A stretch of DNA of 37,429 nt, from assembly GCF_937873925.1 (NCBI RefSeq), contig NZ_CALNAT010000155.1, positions 1 to 37,429 on the forward strand, read 5' to 3'. Positions 1-9,124 of the stretch are shown piece by piece (the first letter of the stretch is position 1; each line of letters starts with the position of its first letter). Below the pieces are notes generated by a model that worked only from the letters and a program-made list of their open reading frames with translations, was not told the DNA's origin and ran no database searches. Position numbers and translations under genes: made by a program. This DNA comes from an uncultured Proteiniphilum sp. (GTDB lineage: Bacteria > Bacteroidota > Bacteroidia > Bacteroidales > Dysgonomonadaceae).

Positions 1-50
1 GTACTCGTCTGGGGGGCGAGTGGTCGCTGGTTCGAATCCAGTCATCCCGA
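1..50 (+). tRNA. tRNA-Pro (anticodon GGG), 3' part only
   Basis: The 3' two thirds of a tRNA, cut by the window edge. The anticodon stem pairs 4-8 with 16-20 (one T-G wobble closes the loop). The seven-base loop at 9-15 puts GGG at 11-13, the anticodon that reads CCC proline codons. A T-arm with the TTCGAAT loop follows (26-42). The acceptor strand CATCCCG is at 43-49 with discriminator A at 50. An acceptor whose 5' partner would be CGGGATG is typical of bacterial tRNA-Pro. CCA is not encoded. The D-arm and 5' end lie outside the window. Confidence 0.95.
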
Positions 51-88
51 CAACACATAAAAGGCTTATAATTAGCCGAGTAATCATA

Positions 89-125
89 AAGCGAGTGGTG
101 TAATTTTGCACTCCTCGCTTTTTTT
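89..125 (+). terminator. Intrinsic terminator downstream of tRNA-Pro
   Basis: A perfect 7-bp stem, AAGCGAG (89-95) with CTCGCTT (114-120), continues after a T-C mismatch and a G-T wobble into GTG/CAC (98-100 with 109-111) around an 8-base loop. Seven T residues (119-125) follow directly. It lies 38 bases after the tRNA and should end that transcript, separating it from the aconitase gene. The remaining stretch to 291 shows no gene and no convincing promoter match. Confidence 0.85.
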
Positions 126-291
126 GTTGGGTTTATAAATCGCTCCCTCCGGTCAATGACTAATCGAACATCCAGATAACTTCCTGCCGCTCCGGGGATG
201 ACCATAAAATCACTGTCTCCATAAGGAATATTTCAAACTTTTGCTTAACTTCGTTGTTAGTTGACTTTAGAATATTATTACAGATTGTGTT

Positions 292-3069
292 ATGGAAACA
301 ATTAAATCAAAATCAATTCGGGAACTCGCAGTGAACGGGAAAAGCTACTATTACAGTTCTCTTAGAGACTTTCCTGATGGTCGGGTTGAACATCTTCCAT
401 TCAGTATTCGTATTCTATTGGAAAATGTATTACGGAATTATGACGGGTTCAGTATCACAGATGACCATGTCAATACGTTGGTTAACTGGTCACCGACTCC
501 GGCAGACAAAGATATTCCTTTTAAGCCGGCACGTATTTTAATGCAAGACTTTACAGGGGTGCCTGCTGTTGTTGATATGGCATCCCTCCGGGCTGAATAT
601 ATCCGGCATGGCAAAGATGGTCAGAAAATCAATCCTGCTATTCCTGTTGATTTAGTGATCGATCACTCGGTACAGGTGGATTATTTCGGCACAGATTATT
701 CCTATGATAAAAACGTACAAGTTGAGTATGAACGGAATACGGAACGATACGAATTACTGAAATGGGCTCAGAATGGTCTTCGTAATTTCACAGTAGTACC
801 TCCGGGGCTGGGTATTTGTCATCAGGTTAATTTAGAATATTTAGCCAAGGGCATCATAAGCCGTGACGGCTGGTTATTCCCCGACTCATTGGTGGGTACT
901 GATTCTCATACACCCATGGTCAACGGCATTGGCGTGATCGGATGGGGAGTGGGCGGTATTGAGGCGGAAGCAGCTATGCTCGGGCAACCTATTTTCTTTA
1001 CCTGTCCCGAAGTTATAGGGCTGAAATTAACAGGAAAGATACCGGAGCAATGTACCGCTACCGATATGGTATTGTCAATCACGAAGGTGTTAAGGGACAA
1101 AGGTGTCGTCGGAAAATTCGTTGAAGTGTTTGGTGATGGTTTGGATAATTTAACGGTTACCGACAGAGCTACTATTTCCAATATGTCGCCTGAATTTGGA
1201 TGTACGGTAACTTATTTCCCGATTGATGAGCTCACTTTACAATATATGCGCCAAACCAATCGTACGGAAGAAGAGGTAGAAATTGTGGAAGCATATTGTA
1301 AAGAAAACCTGTTATGGCGTACAGGAAATGAAAATATTCAATATTCTTCATTGGTGGAATTCGACCTGTCTACTCTTCAACCCACTGTTTCAGGGCCTAA
1401 ACGTCCACAGGATAAGATCCTGGTCAAAGAGTTAGGCAAGCAATTCGAACTTCTGCTGGAAAAAGAATATGCCAGGTTTTATTATCCCCTGCATGACAGA
1501 CGGGAATCCGCCTGGCTTGCTGACGGCGGTTCGGGAACAGAGTTTACCTTTGGGAAGGTTCCGGTAAATGCGCCAACGACCTATGAGGTAGAAAGGGAAT
1601 CTATTCAGTCTGTAAGAATTAAACATAAGAATAACGAGTTTGTACTCAGTGACGGCAGTATAGTTATTGCCGCAATCACAAGTTGTACCAATACGTCAAA
1701 TCCCGCTGTAATGGTAGGTGCCGGATTATTAGCAAGAAATGCGGTTATGAAGGGATTACGCACTAAATCCTGGGTTAAAACCTCTCTGGCACCGGGGTCT
1801 AAAGTCGTAACCCAGTATCTGGAGCGCTCCGGCCTAAATGCGGATTTGGAAGCGTTGTGTTTTCATACGGTAGGCTATGGTTGTACATCTTGCATCGGAA
1901 ATTCCGGTCCGCTTCCTCCGCATATAGCTGAAGCTGTTGAAAAGGGCGGATTGATAGTATCTTCAGTATTGTACGGTAACAGGAATTTTGAGGCGCGCGT
2001 CCATCCGCAGGTAAAGATGAATTTCCTGATGTCTCCGATGCTTGTCGTTGCGTATGCACTTGTAGGCCGAATAGATGTAAATCTCCTGGAAGATCCTTTG
2101 GACTATGATCCGAATGGCAATCCCGTATACCTTAAAGATATCTGGCCGGGTAGGGATGAAATCACGGAAACAATTAAGGCCTGCATGAGGATCGAAGATT
2201 TTAAACAGGTCTACGATGTTATTTTCGACGGCTCTACGGATTGGCAGAATCTGAAAGTAAATCTGGATCAGGACTACGAATGGGACAGAAACTCAACATA
2301 TATTAAAGAGTCTCCATTTTTCGAAGGGCTGAGTGAAGAATTACATCCCTTAATGGATATACACAATGCCAGGGTGTTGTTATATCTGGGTGATTTTGTA
2401 ACAACCGACCATATCTCTCCGGCAGGTTCATTCAGGGAAGATAGTGCCGCAGGTAAATATCTGCTGGAGCACGGGGTTAGCCGGACCGATTTCAATTCCT
2501 ACGGTTCCCGCCGGGGTAATCACGAAGTGATGATGCGGGGAACTTTTGCAAATGTCCGTATCAAAAATAAAATTACAGATAAAGAAGGCGGATATAGCAC
2601 CTATTTCCCGACAAATGAAGTAAAAACCGTTTATGAGACGGCGATGTCCTACAAAAAAGATGAAACACCCCTGATTGTATTGGCTGGTAAAGAATACGGT
2701 TCCGGTTCGTCGAGAGACTGGGCGGCAAAGGGCACATTCCTGTTGGGAATAAAGGCTGTGATTGCCGAGAGCTTTGAGCGAATTCACAGAAGTAATTTAG
2801 TGGGTATGGGCGTTGCACCATTGGTGTTTATTAATGGCCAGAACGCCGAATCACTGGGCTTAGACGGAACGGAAACCTATTCAATAACCGGTTTGGCGAA
2901 TGACTTGATCCCTCATAAAACGCTTGAGGTTAAAGCGGTGCATCCGTCAGGAAAAATTACTTATTTCTACGTCAAAGCACGTCTGGATTCCGATATCGAA
3001 ATAGAGTATTACAAAAACGGCGGTATTCTGCAATATGTATTGCGTAGGTATCTTAGGAGAGATGATTAA
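292..3069 (+). CDS. acnA: Aconitate hydratase, AcnA/IRP1 type
   Basis: Cytoplasmic TCA-cycle enzyme that interconverts citrate and isocitrate through cis-aconitate using a [4Fe-4S] cluster. The 925 residues fit the AcnA/IRP1 branch (usually about 890-930). The cluster ligands are visible: Cys465 in the SCTNTSNP motif, and Cys531 and Cys534 in CTSCIGNSG. Their spacing (66, then 3) equals that of human IRP1. The swivel domain near the C-terminus carries the GSGSSRDWAAKG substrate-binding loop. The N-terminal part has the LVGTDSHTPM and GVGGIEAEA motifs. The start follows an AT-rich leader without a strong Shine-Dalgarno, which is usual in Bacteroidota. It is transcribed alone, converging on the RtcB gene. 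Nothing suggests a role in the neighbouring glycan locus. Family assignment is secure; moonlighting RNA binding cannot be judged. Confidence 0.95.
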   Translation: METIKSKSIRELAVNGKSYYYSSLRDFPDGRVEHLPFSIRILLENVLRNYDGFSITDDHVNTLVNWSPTPADKDIPFKPARILMQDFTGVPAVVDMASLRAEYIRHGKDGQKINPAIPVDLVIDHSVQVDYFGTDYSYDKNVQVEYERNTERYELLKWAQNGLRNFTVVPPGLGICHQVNLEYLAKGIISRDGWLFPDSLVGTDSHTPMVNGIGVIGWGVGGIEAEAAMLGQPIFFTCPEVIGLKLTGKIPEQCTATDMVLSITKVLRDKGVVGKFVEVFGDGLDNLTVTDRATISNMSPEFGCTVTYFPIDELTLQYMRQTNRTEEEVEIVEAYCKENLLWRTGNENIQYSSLVEFDLSTLQPTVSGPKRPQDKILVKELGKQFELLLEKEYARFYYPLHDRRESAWLADGGSGTEFTFGKVPVNAPTTYEVERESIQSVRIKHKNNEFVLSDGSIVIAAITSCTNTSNPAVMVGAGLLARNAVMKGLRTKSWVKTSLAPGSKVVTQYLERSGLNADLEALCFHTVGYGCTSCIGNSGPLPPHIAEAVEKGGLIVSSVLYGNRNFEARVHPQVKMNFLMSPMLVVAYALVGRIDVNLLEDPLDYDPNGNPVYLKDIWPGRDEITETIKACMRIEDFKQVYDVIFDGSTDWQNLKVNLDQDYEWDRNSTYIKESPFFEGLSEELHPLMDIHNARVLLYLGDFVTTDHISPAGSFREDSAAGKYLLEHGVSRTDFNSYGSRRGNHEVMMRGTFANVRIKNKITDKEGGYSTYFPTNEVKTVYETAMSYKKDETPLIVLAGKEYGSGSSRDWAAKGTFLLGIKAVIAESFERIHRSNLVGMGVAPLVFINGQNAESLGLDGTETYSITGLANDLIPHKTLEVKAVHPSGKITYFYVKARLDSDIEIEYYKNGGILQYVLRRYLRRDD

Positions 3070-3080
3070 AGTCATCTGAG

Positions 3081-3099
3081 TCCCCACGAGAACCGGGGA
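3081..3099. terminator. Weak hairpin between convergent acnA and rtcB
   Basis: TCCCC (3081-3085) can pair with GGGGA (3095-3099) in the 33-base gap between the two convergent stop codons. The stem is short but GC-rich. Neither side has a good T-tract, so a bidirectional terminator is only a possibility. Confidence 0.3.
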
Positions 3100-3102
3100 A
3101 AG

Positions 3103-4284
3103 TTATTGCGCCTTGAAATTATAGATCGGCTTAATGACTTCGATAACATCCACGGTGTCCGCGATAGCACTCATTATCTCTTCCATAGGCTTATATGCCT
3201 GAGGAGCTTCGTCGAGGGTGGACTGGCTAACCGTACTCGAGTAGATGCCTCTCATCGACTCCTCGTATTCATCCATGGAGAGCAGTTCTTTTGCTTTTGA
3301 ACGGCTCATCAACCTGCCGGCCCCATGCGGTGCAGAGTAATTCCAATCCTCGTTGCCTTTTCCACGGCAGATAAGGGAACCATCGCGCATGTTGACCGGG
3401 ATAAGCAGGATTTCGCCCTTGTGAGCGCTTACAGCACCTTTACGGAGTATTTTATGGCGGATGTCAATATAGTTGTGTACCGTTTCGAATTGATGCGCGA
3501 TAGTCAGTCCCATTTCCGCCAGGATTACGTTGGCCATTGTTTCCCGGTTACGGGATGCGAAGCGTTGCACGATCTGCATGTCATTGAGGTAATCATCGAA
3601 ATCGCTCCCTTCGAGGTATGCCAGGTCTTTGCTGGCGGGAGGCTTCCTAAGCTTTTTCAGCTCTGTCTCAATCTCCTTCTTTCGGCCTTGTTTTTTGAGG
3701 TCATCGATCCGTTCCTTCCGGATCGTGCTCACCTCGTTAACATTTTTCCAGGCCAGGTCCTGGTAGTATTTCCAAACGTTCACTCCTAAATGCCGGCTCC
3801 CCGAATGTATGACAAGGTAAAGCGAATTGTCTTCTCCTTTGTTCACTTCGATAAAATGGTTCCCACCCCCGAGGGTACCTATCGAAAGCAGGGCACGTCC
3901 CAAATCGGCATGCTTAGCGCACCTCAGATCCGAGAAATCGAATTTGGCCACCGCCTCACCCCGGATAGCGAACCCCGAGGGCACCTCTTTTTTGATAACC
4001 CGGTCAAGCTCGGGAAGGTTGATTTCTTTTTCATGCAGTTTAGTCGTCAACATGCCGCAACCGATATCCACACCCACCAGGTTGGGGGTAATTTTATCGG
4101 TAATGGTCATCGTAGTGCCTACCGTGCACCCCTTTCCCACATGTCCGTCCGGCATCACCCGTATTTTGGCATTCAGGTACGGCGCAAAGTTGGCAAGCGC
4201 TTTCACCTGGTCGTATGCTTCGTATTCGAACGTGTCAGCAAAAATTTTCGTTTCGTTGCCGATACTGTTTATGATCCTCTTCAT
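3103..4284 (-). CDS. rtcB: RNA-splicing ligase RtcB
   Basis: RtcB joins RNA 2',3'-cyclic-phosphate or 3'-phosphate ends to 5'-OH ends using GTP and Mn2+, in tRNA or RNA repair in the cytoplasm. Numbered from the start chosen here (393 residues), all signature positions are present: Asp73 and Cys76 in GVDIGCGM, His143 in GGGNHF, His160 in VIHSGSR, His270 in ETVHN, and the guanylylated His320 in SAPHGAGR. MPDGHVGKG lies near residue 44. A longer in-frame start at 4347 exists. Its extra 21 residues are not family-like and would run across a candidate terminator (4322-4345), so ATG at 4284 is preferred. No archease or RtcA partner is nearby. It lies downstream of the PUL on the same strand, 77 bases from the last GH2, and is probably transcribed separately. 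Confidence 0.93.
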   Translation of the reverse strand: MKRIINSIGNETKIFADTFEYEAYDQVKALANFAPYLNAKIRVMPDGHVGKGCTVGTTMTITDKITPNLVGVDIGCGMLTTKLHEKEINLPELDRVIKKEVPSGFAIRGEAVAKFDFSDLRCAKHADLGRALLSIGTLGGGNHFIEVNKGEDNSLYLVIHSGSRHLGVNVWKYYQDLAWKNVNEVSTIRKERIDDLKKQGRKKEIETELKKLRKPPASKDLAYLEGSDFDDYLNDMQIVQRFASRNRETMANVILAEMGLTIAHQFETVHNYIDIRHKILRKGAVSAHKGEILLIPVNMRDGSLICRGKGNEDWNYSAPHGAGRLMSRSKAKELLSMDEYEESMRGIYSSTVSQSTLDEAPQAYKPMEEIMSAIADTVDVIEVIKPIYNFKAQ

Positions 4285-4321
4285 ATTGTAAATATAACCA
4301 TTTATTTGGAATATATCACAG

Positions 4322-4345
4322 AAAAGAGAGGATTCCTTCCTACTC
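4322..4345 (-). terminator. Candidate intrinsic terminator at the end of the PUL
   Basis: Read on the minus strand, GAG-T-AGGA, a 5-base loop and TCCTCTC form a 7-bp stem with one bulged T (plus-strand arms 4326-4332 and 4338-4345). TTTT follows (A run at 4322-4325). It starts 17 bases after the stop of the last GH2 gene and precedes rtcB. This is the natural end point of the long minus-strand operon. Confidence 0.45.
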
Positions 4346-4361
4346 AAATCACCGGATTACT

Positions 4362-7145
4362 CTATATCGCATTATCATAAATCGACTTCTTTATTCCTTT
4401 TTCTTTTGACGTATTATGGAGATTTGTCCTAATCCGTTCAAATGGTATCTCTTCCGAAGGATTAAAGCCGGTCGACTGCATATATTCCATCAGGCTATAA
4501 TACAACTGCCGCGCCACAGGACGTGCGTCCAGATTATCTGCCAGGTCAGAACTGCAAAACAACAGCTTTCCGTTTCCAACCTTCGCTTCAAATACCAATC
4601 CGAGATTCCTGTTCTTATAGAAATTATCCACCATTCTCACGATTGGGTGCAAATTATCTTTTATACTGTCCAGTTCAATCGTTCTGGCATTTTTACAGAT
4701 ATCCCACCATTGCCAGTTACTGTGCATCTCAGTCGGGAAATGGGCAAGCGCCGGATGCGCCGGGTCACACAGTATCCCCATGGTCCCCGGCTGATTAGGG
4801 AAATGGACCGGACTCCAGAATACCTGCACAAATTTCCCTTCCAGTCCGTTGATTTCCTCTTTTGCCGGATTAAGCAGCACTTTCTTTCCTTGTTCCAGTG
4901 CTTTTTGGGCTTCAGCAAAATTCCGGGTGTATAAAATATCATTTTTTATTTCAGGAATCGTTTCCGGATATACCCATATATCCCATGAGTTCAGGTACTC
5001 CGTATCTTTAAACCGGATGGATAAGACTAATTTACTGGCTTCCGATACCGATGTGAGTGGAACCGAGATATTTCCCAGTATCAATCCATTTCCCAAAGAG
5101 ATATCCTGCCTGTTTAATTCGCCTTGCGCCACAATGGTTCCGTCCGTCCGGCTTAATGCCCAGAGAGGTTGAATATCTCTCAGTATCCGATCGCTAAAAT
5201 TGGCTGTTTCAAACTGTACATCGAGCGTTTCACTATTCAGATAGGTTGCTTTTTCAAACCGGGCCAACGGGACTACAGGCGAGCAAAACCTACGGAATTC
5301 TTCCGGGGTAATCAGTCCTTTACTCTCCCAGAAAGCATCAATGATCCCTACCAGGGCCGTACCCTGTCCTGGGAAGTCATGCAAATCCAATAATTGAAAA
5401 CCACTGAATCCGGATGTTTTAAGTGCCCGCTCTATCTCTTCTTTATATAGAATAACAGCTAACTTTCCGCTTGCCATCAGGTAATCATCCGCCAGATGCA
5501 ACCTTCCTTTCTTTTCAAGGTCTTGGGCTACGGCTTTAAAGTTTAACGGCATAAGATTCCCGGTATATTTATCCATCTCTTTCAGGTTAGGAAAAACGCT
5601 GTATTGTCCTATTTCGTGGGTAATAAGCGGCACCGGAAGCCCTTCTACTGCGGAGGAATAATCTTTATTAAAGCTCACAGACTGATTATCAAATATACCT
5701 TGACCCCGTACCCAACCGTTTTTGGTCCATTGGGTAACCCAGAAATCATCATTCGGTTCCGGCCAGCTTCCATGCCCTTGCTCAAAAGTAAACGATGTTG
5801 TCATGTATAAATGACGCTGATCACGTTCCTTTATACTGGTGAGGAGTTCATCCATCACCCCGAAATCACCCTGTAATTCATTACCCAGGCTCCAGAAGCA
5901 GAAAGAGGGATGATTGCCGTATTCTTTCATAATCCGATCCGCTTCATCATAGAGGAAGTCGACGGTGGCTTTGTCTTCACCCACATTCAATACCCATAAT
6001 GGCAGTTCTACCTGTAAATAAAATCCCATCTCATCGGCTACCTCAAAGGCTGATTTCGGTGGACACCATGAATGAAAGCGGATATGGTTCAAACCGTAAT
6101 CACGCGCAGTGCCAAATACTTTCTTCCACCCGGCTTTGTCTGTAGGAGGATATCCTTTCAGAGGAAAAATAGCACATTCCAGGGTTCCACGAAGGAATAG
6201 TCTCCTGTCGTTTATCTGTAGAAGGGCATCCTTATTGGTTAATTTTCTCATGCCGAAAATTTCATTTCTGGCATCACGACCTTCACCCGTCTCTAAAGTA
6301 GCTGTCACTTTATAAATATCAGGATTAAATTCATCCCACAATAACGGGTCATTCACCGGATAATCAAAAACCACTTCATTGCCTTCAATCAGCACCTCCA
6401 TATCAGGCAATGACTTTCCCCCAGGGTCATTTACAGCCATAACGATTTTCCCGGATACCGGAGAAGAGATTTTTACCGCCACGTTCACTTTTTTATTATC
6501 CACATCCGGGGTTAAGCGCAGCTCTTCGATACTGACTTTGTCTTTTGCGGTTAATGATATACGCCCCAATATGCCGTTCCACATGGTTTGTGTGTCATTG
6601 GTATAAGCGTGGGCAAGGTCCCTGACCGATATGTCATGTTGTTTACTGTTATCTATGCGGATGACAATGCTGTTTTTCTGACCGGCTACCAGATAATTAC
6701 CCAGTTCGAAATAATGCGGGGTACTAAGACTCTCATTGTAGCCTTCCACCTTTTTGCCGTTAATCCACACCTGTGAATTCCATATTATACGTTCCAATGT
6801 AAGCAGGATATTTTTGTCCTCCCACTCTGCGGGGATAGTTACCTCTTTTCTGTACCATGCCGGACCTATATATTCGTATTTAGCCTTCAGGTTAAGGAAG
6901 ATCTCTTTTTCCATCACCGGTTCCAATGTACAAGGCGTACCGTAACCGGCATCGCACAATGTTCCCGGAAGGGTTATTTTATCGGTAAACGTCCGGTTAT
7001 ACCATTCGGCGGTAATACCCTGGTCCAGACTGTCAAGGACTACCTCCCATTCACCGGCAAGGCTTATTTCCTTCACGGCTTGCTTACACGAGGTTGAAAA
7101 CAGGACAACTATACCCAAAACAGTGAATAACTTACAGATTCTCAT
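4362..7145 (-). CDS. Glycoside hydrolase family 2 lipoprotein (GH2 copy A)
   Basis: Probable exo-acting beta-glycosidase of 927 residues. The N-terminus MRICKLF...LFSTSC is a lipoprotein signal peptide with acylated Cys near residue 20. An N-terminal GH2 sugar-binding beta-domain comes first, then an immunoglobulin-like domain (about 200-305), a TIM barrel (about 305-640), and a C-terminal region that all four GH2 copies here share. The general acid/base is Glu423 in SLGNELQG and the nucleophile Glu511 in THEIGQY. FHSWCPP and DLHDFPGQGTALVG are further marks of this GH2 branch. The sugar removed cannot be told; GH2 includes beta-galactosidases, glucuronidases and mannosidases. ATG at 7145 is preferred over 7160 because the signal peptide starts there. 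It lies 2 bases after the lyase stop codon, so the two are cotranscribed and probably translationally coupled. Confidence 0.9.
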   Translation of the reverse strand: MRICKLFTVLGIVVLFSTSCKQAVKEISLAGEWEVVLDSLDQGITAEWYNRTFTDKITLPGTLCDAGYGTPCTLEPVMEKEIFLNLKAKYEYIGPAWYRKEVTIPAEWEDKNILLTLERIIWNSQVWINGKKVEGYNESLSTPHYFELGNYLVAGQKNSIVIRIDNSKQHDISVRDLAHAYTNDTQTMWNGILGRISLTAKDKVSIEELRLTPDVDNKKVNVAVKISSPVSGKIVMAVNDPGGKSLPDMEVLIEGNEVVFDYPVNDPLLWDEFNPDIYKVTATLETGEGRDARNEIFGMRKLTNKDALLQINDRRLFLRGTLECAIFPLKGYPPTDKAGWKKVFGTARDYGLNHIRFHSWCPPKSAFEVADEMGFYLQVELPLWVLNVGEDKATVDFLYDEADRIMKEYGNHPSFCFWSLGNELQGDFGVMDELLTSIKERDQRHLYMTTSFTFEQGHGSWPEPNDDFWVTQWTKNGWVRGQGIFDNQSVSFNKDYSSAVEGLPVPLITHEIGQYSVFPNLKEMDKYTGNLMPLNFKAVAQDLEKKGRLHLADDYLMASGKLAVILYKEEIERALKTSGFSGFQLLDLHDFPGQGTALVGIIDAFWESKGLITPEEFRRFCSPVVPLARFEKATYLNSETLDVQFETANFSDRILRDIQPLWALSRTDGTIVAQGELNRQDISLGNGLILGNISVPLTSVSEASKLVLSIRFKDTEYLNSWDIWVYPETIPEIKNDILYTRNFAEAQKALEQGKKVLLNPAKEEINGLEGKFVQVFWSPVHFPNQPGTMGILCDPAHPALAHFPTEMHSNWQWWDICKNARTIELDSIKDNLHPIVRMVDNFYKNRNLGLVFEAKVGNGKLLFCSSDLADNLDARPVARQLYYSLMEYMQSTGFNPSEEIPFERIRTNLHNTSKEKGIKKSIYDNAI

Positions 7146-7147
7146 GA

Positions 7148-9055
7148 TTAAAATTTCCATTCGGTTTCTACTTTCAATTCTTTATGTTGTAAACGGATAA
7201 TGATCGGATAGCAAAGATGTGTGGGATATTTCTCATTTACCCTGTCATTGCCCGGCGGTATTCCGGGCGCTTCGCCGGTGATTATTTCAAATGGCCCGGC
7301 ATCCGGCAGGCGAATGTTCAATGTAGCATTACCCACTTTACAGCTTACGGATACCGACGCCGTCCTTTTTGTCGCATTTGTGATGTAATTATAAGCCGGT
7401 GCATCATCCAATACAATGGCTTCTCCTTCCTGTGTAAAAACAGGTTTCTCAGTCAATATAAGCACATAATCATACAAATGTTCTTCGGATGAGTTTGCCG
7501 TAAACTGATCCGTCAATTTATCCTTGTGCAGGATAAGCTGCCTTTCCATTTCCACCCCCGGATATGCGTCAGCCACCCGGGCTCTTACCTGTCCACCGTG
7601 TTTGGTAGCTTTAAAAGAAACAAGTTCACCGGTAGTTGCGCGTTGGTCTTTACCGTCAACAGTAAGGGTACTGTGCGATAAAGTCTTCCGGTACCATTGG
7701 GTGAATGCAGGTACCCCGTATGCCGACGTACCCATATCGGATACAAGCTCCTTATCCCCGTTGTGTATGGAGATGGATAACTTATCGGGATGCCCGTGTC
7801 CGCCACCGTGCGGACCGTACTTCAACACTACGGTTTTATTGCCTGAACGCAATACTGCATACCCGGTATCCTCAAAATATACCGAAGGCCATGAGACCGG
7901 GACCGTAGCAATTTTAATATCGGTATTGTTCAATAAGGCTTCCACTGAATTTCTTTCGGTATAACGGTAACACTGGCTCAATACGTCCAGAAAGAAAGGA
8001 TCCTTATATCGCTTATAGGCTATTTCGTATAAATGAGCCTGTGCCACAAGGGATTCTCCATACCACCCGTCGTTGTGCGAAGGGAAGAAAAGATCGGCAT
8101 ACACAGCTGAGGCAGGAACGGCAAGCATTTTATGCAGTTTCTCATCGTACAAATTAATATTGCGGCAACGTGCGGCATCGGCAGACAACAGCATTGCCCG
8201 CAATGGATAGTAATGATAAACAGGAGAACCTTCGCTCCACCATCCGTCATTCAGCACATATCTCTCCATCTGGGCATAATATCCGCACTCCGGATCATGA
8301 ACAGCTATATGGATGATACTGTCGTTCTGCAAAGCGACACCCAGCGCTATCAGGCCGCTGTTGTGCCAAACCTGCCAGTTAGCGCTACCCCGTCGACCCA
8401 AAAGCAGATCAGCGCAAGGAGTAAGATATCCATCTTCAATTTTTCTGATCTCTTCGGTGGTCATTACCGGCTTGGCAATCATGTAAGCAGGACAGGCATC
8501 GCTCGCCCAGACTGCCTCATCGAGGCTTTGTCCGAACATCTTTCCTCCCCACGGGCCTGTTTTCCTTGCGGTATCATGGTGCAGGTATGTCAGGTATTTG
8601 GAGGCATAGTCCAGCATCATATCCCGAATGTATTCCGCATATTGTTTCTCGCCCGTAACAATATACAAATACATGCAGGCAGTGAGGTATATCCGGTTTT
8701 GCAGGTGTACATGATTAATCCATGCCCAGTCGAATCTATTGTTATTTTCCCAATATTTGTCGCACAGACTACAATAGTGGGCATGAGGTTTATCCCAATC
8801 GAAGCGGAACACCTGGTTATGGACAGGGCAGAAGTAATCATGCAGATGTCCTCCCTCCAACAGGGGGACGCGCAAAGAATGTTCCCTTCGTTCATCCACT
8901 GTTTCCTTCAATTTTTCTATAATAGAATGTCCCCATTCGGTTTGGGATGAAGAACGGATATTCTCAATATCTTCCGGAGTAAAGAAGAAGTAATTACTTT
9001 CCTGAGCCAAAGTGACAAACGGAATAAATAATAAAAAAGCAAAGAGTTTTCTCAT
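7148..9055 (-). CDS. Heparinase II/III-family polysaccharide lyase
   Basis: Secreted protein of 635 residues with a signal peptide (about 1-18, cut near LAQES). An N-terminal alpha/alpha toroid (about 25-370) is followed by a beta-sandwich with the heparinase II/III signature GPHGGGHGHPDK (414-425). These lyases cleave uronic-acid glycans by beta-elimination. Candidate catalytic or metal residues are His231-Asn232 in VWHNSG, Tyr280-His281 in EGSPVYHYY, and His416, His420 and His422. The PL family cannot be assigned by eye. An unusual Cys76-x2-His79 and Cys95-x2-Cys98 set suggests a small structural zinc site. The next gene upstream encodes a GH105 hydrolase for unsaturated uronic acids, the classic partner of a lyase. 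Family call firm, substrate unknown. Confidence 0.88.
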   Translation of the reverse strand: MRKLFAFLLFIPFVTLAQESNYFFFTPEDIENIRSSSQTEWGHSIIEKLKETVDERREHSLRVPLLEGGHLHDYFCPVHNQVFRFDWDKPHAHYCSLCDKYWENNNRFDWAWINHVHLQNRIYLTACMYLYIVTGEKQYAEYIRDMMLDYASKYLTYLHHDTARKTGPWGGKMFGQSLDEAVWASDACPAYMIAKPVMTTEEIRKIEDGYLTPCADLLLGRRGSANWQVWHNSGLIALGVALQNDSIIHIAVHDPECGYYAQMERYVLNDGWWSEGSPVYHYYPLRAMLLSADAARCRNINLYDEKLHKMLAVPASAVYADLFFPSHNDGWYGESLVAQAHLYEIAYKRYKDPFFLDVLSQCYRYTERNSVEALLNNTDIKIATVPVSWPSVYFEDTGYAVLRSGNKTVVLKYGPHGGGHGHPDKLSISIHNGDKELVSDMGTSAYGVPAFTQWYRKTLSHSTLTVDGKDQRATTGELVSFKATKHGGQVRARVADAYPGVEMERQLILHKDKLTDQFTANSSEEHLYDYVLILTEKPVFTQEGEAIVLDDAPAYNYITNATKRTASVSVSCKVGNATLNIRLPDAGPFEIITGEAPGIPPGNDRVNEKYPTHLCYPIIIRLQHKELKVETEWKF

Positions 9056-9063
9056 AATTTTTG

Positions 9064-9103
9064 TTTTGTCCCTGTTACATACATTTTGTCCCTGTCACAT
9101 ACT
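9064..9103. repeat. Two-copy 20-bp tandem direct repeat between GH105 and lyase genes
   Basis: Copies at 9064-9083 and 9084-9103 match at 18 of 20 positions (core TTTTGTCCCTGTnACATAC). They fill most of the 69-base gap between the GH105 stop and the lyase start. Next to them is a small stem, ATGGA (9105-9109) with TCCAT (9116-9120). A role as a regulatory or mRNA-processing site, or a chance duplication, cannot be decided. Confidence 0.85.
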
Positions 9104-9124
9104 TATGGACTTTTATCCATCTCT

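Noticed and set aside
1..50. tRNA-Pro as an integration site for a mobile element
   Set aside because: No integrase, transposase or second copy of the tRNA 3' end is visible. The neighbour is a housekeeping aconitase gene.
246..253. TAACTTCG upstream of acnA as a TAnnTTTG promoter element
   Set aside because: One mismatch in the core and no TTTG-like box at the required distance upstream.
4285..4347. Longer N-terminus for RtcB
   Set aside because: The extra 21 residues are not family-like and the region contains a hairpin with a T run suited to terminating the upstream operon.
8132..8950. 272-codon plus-strand open frame opposite the lyase gene
   Set aside because: It is antisense to a clear heparinase-family gene, has no recognisable motif, and arises from the codon use of the real gene.
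9064..9103. CRISPR-like repeats
   Set aside because: Only two directly abutting copies without spacers and no cas genes.
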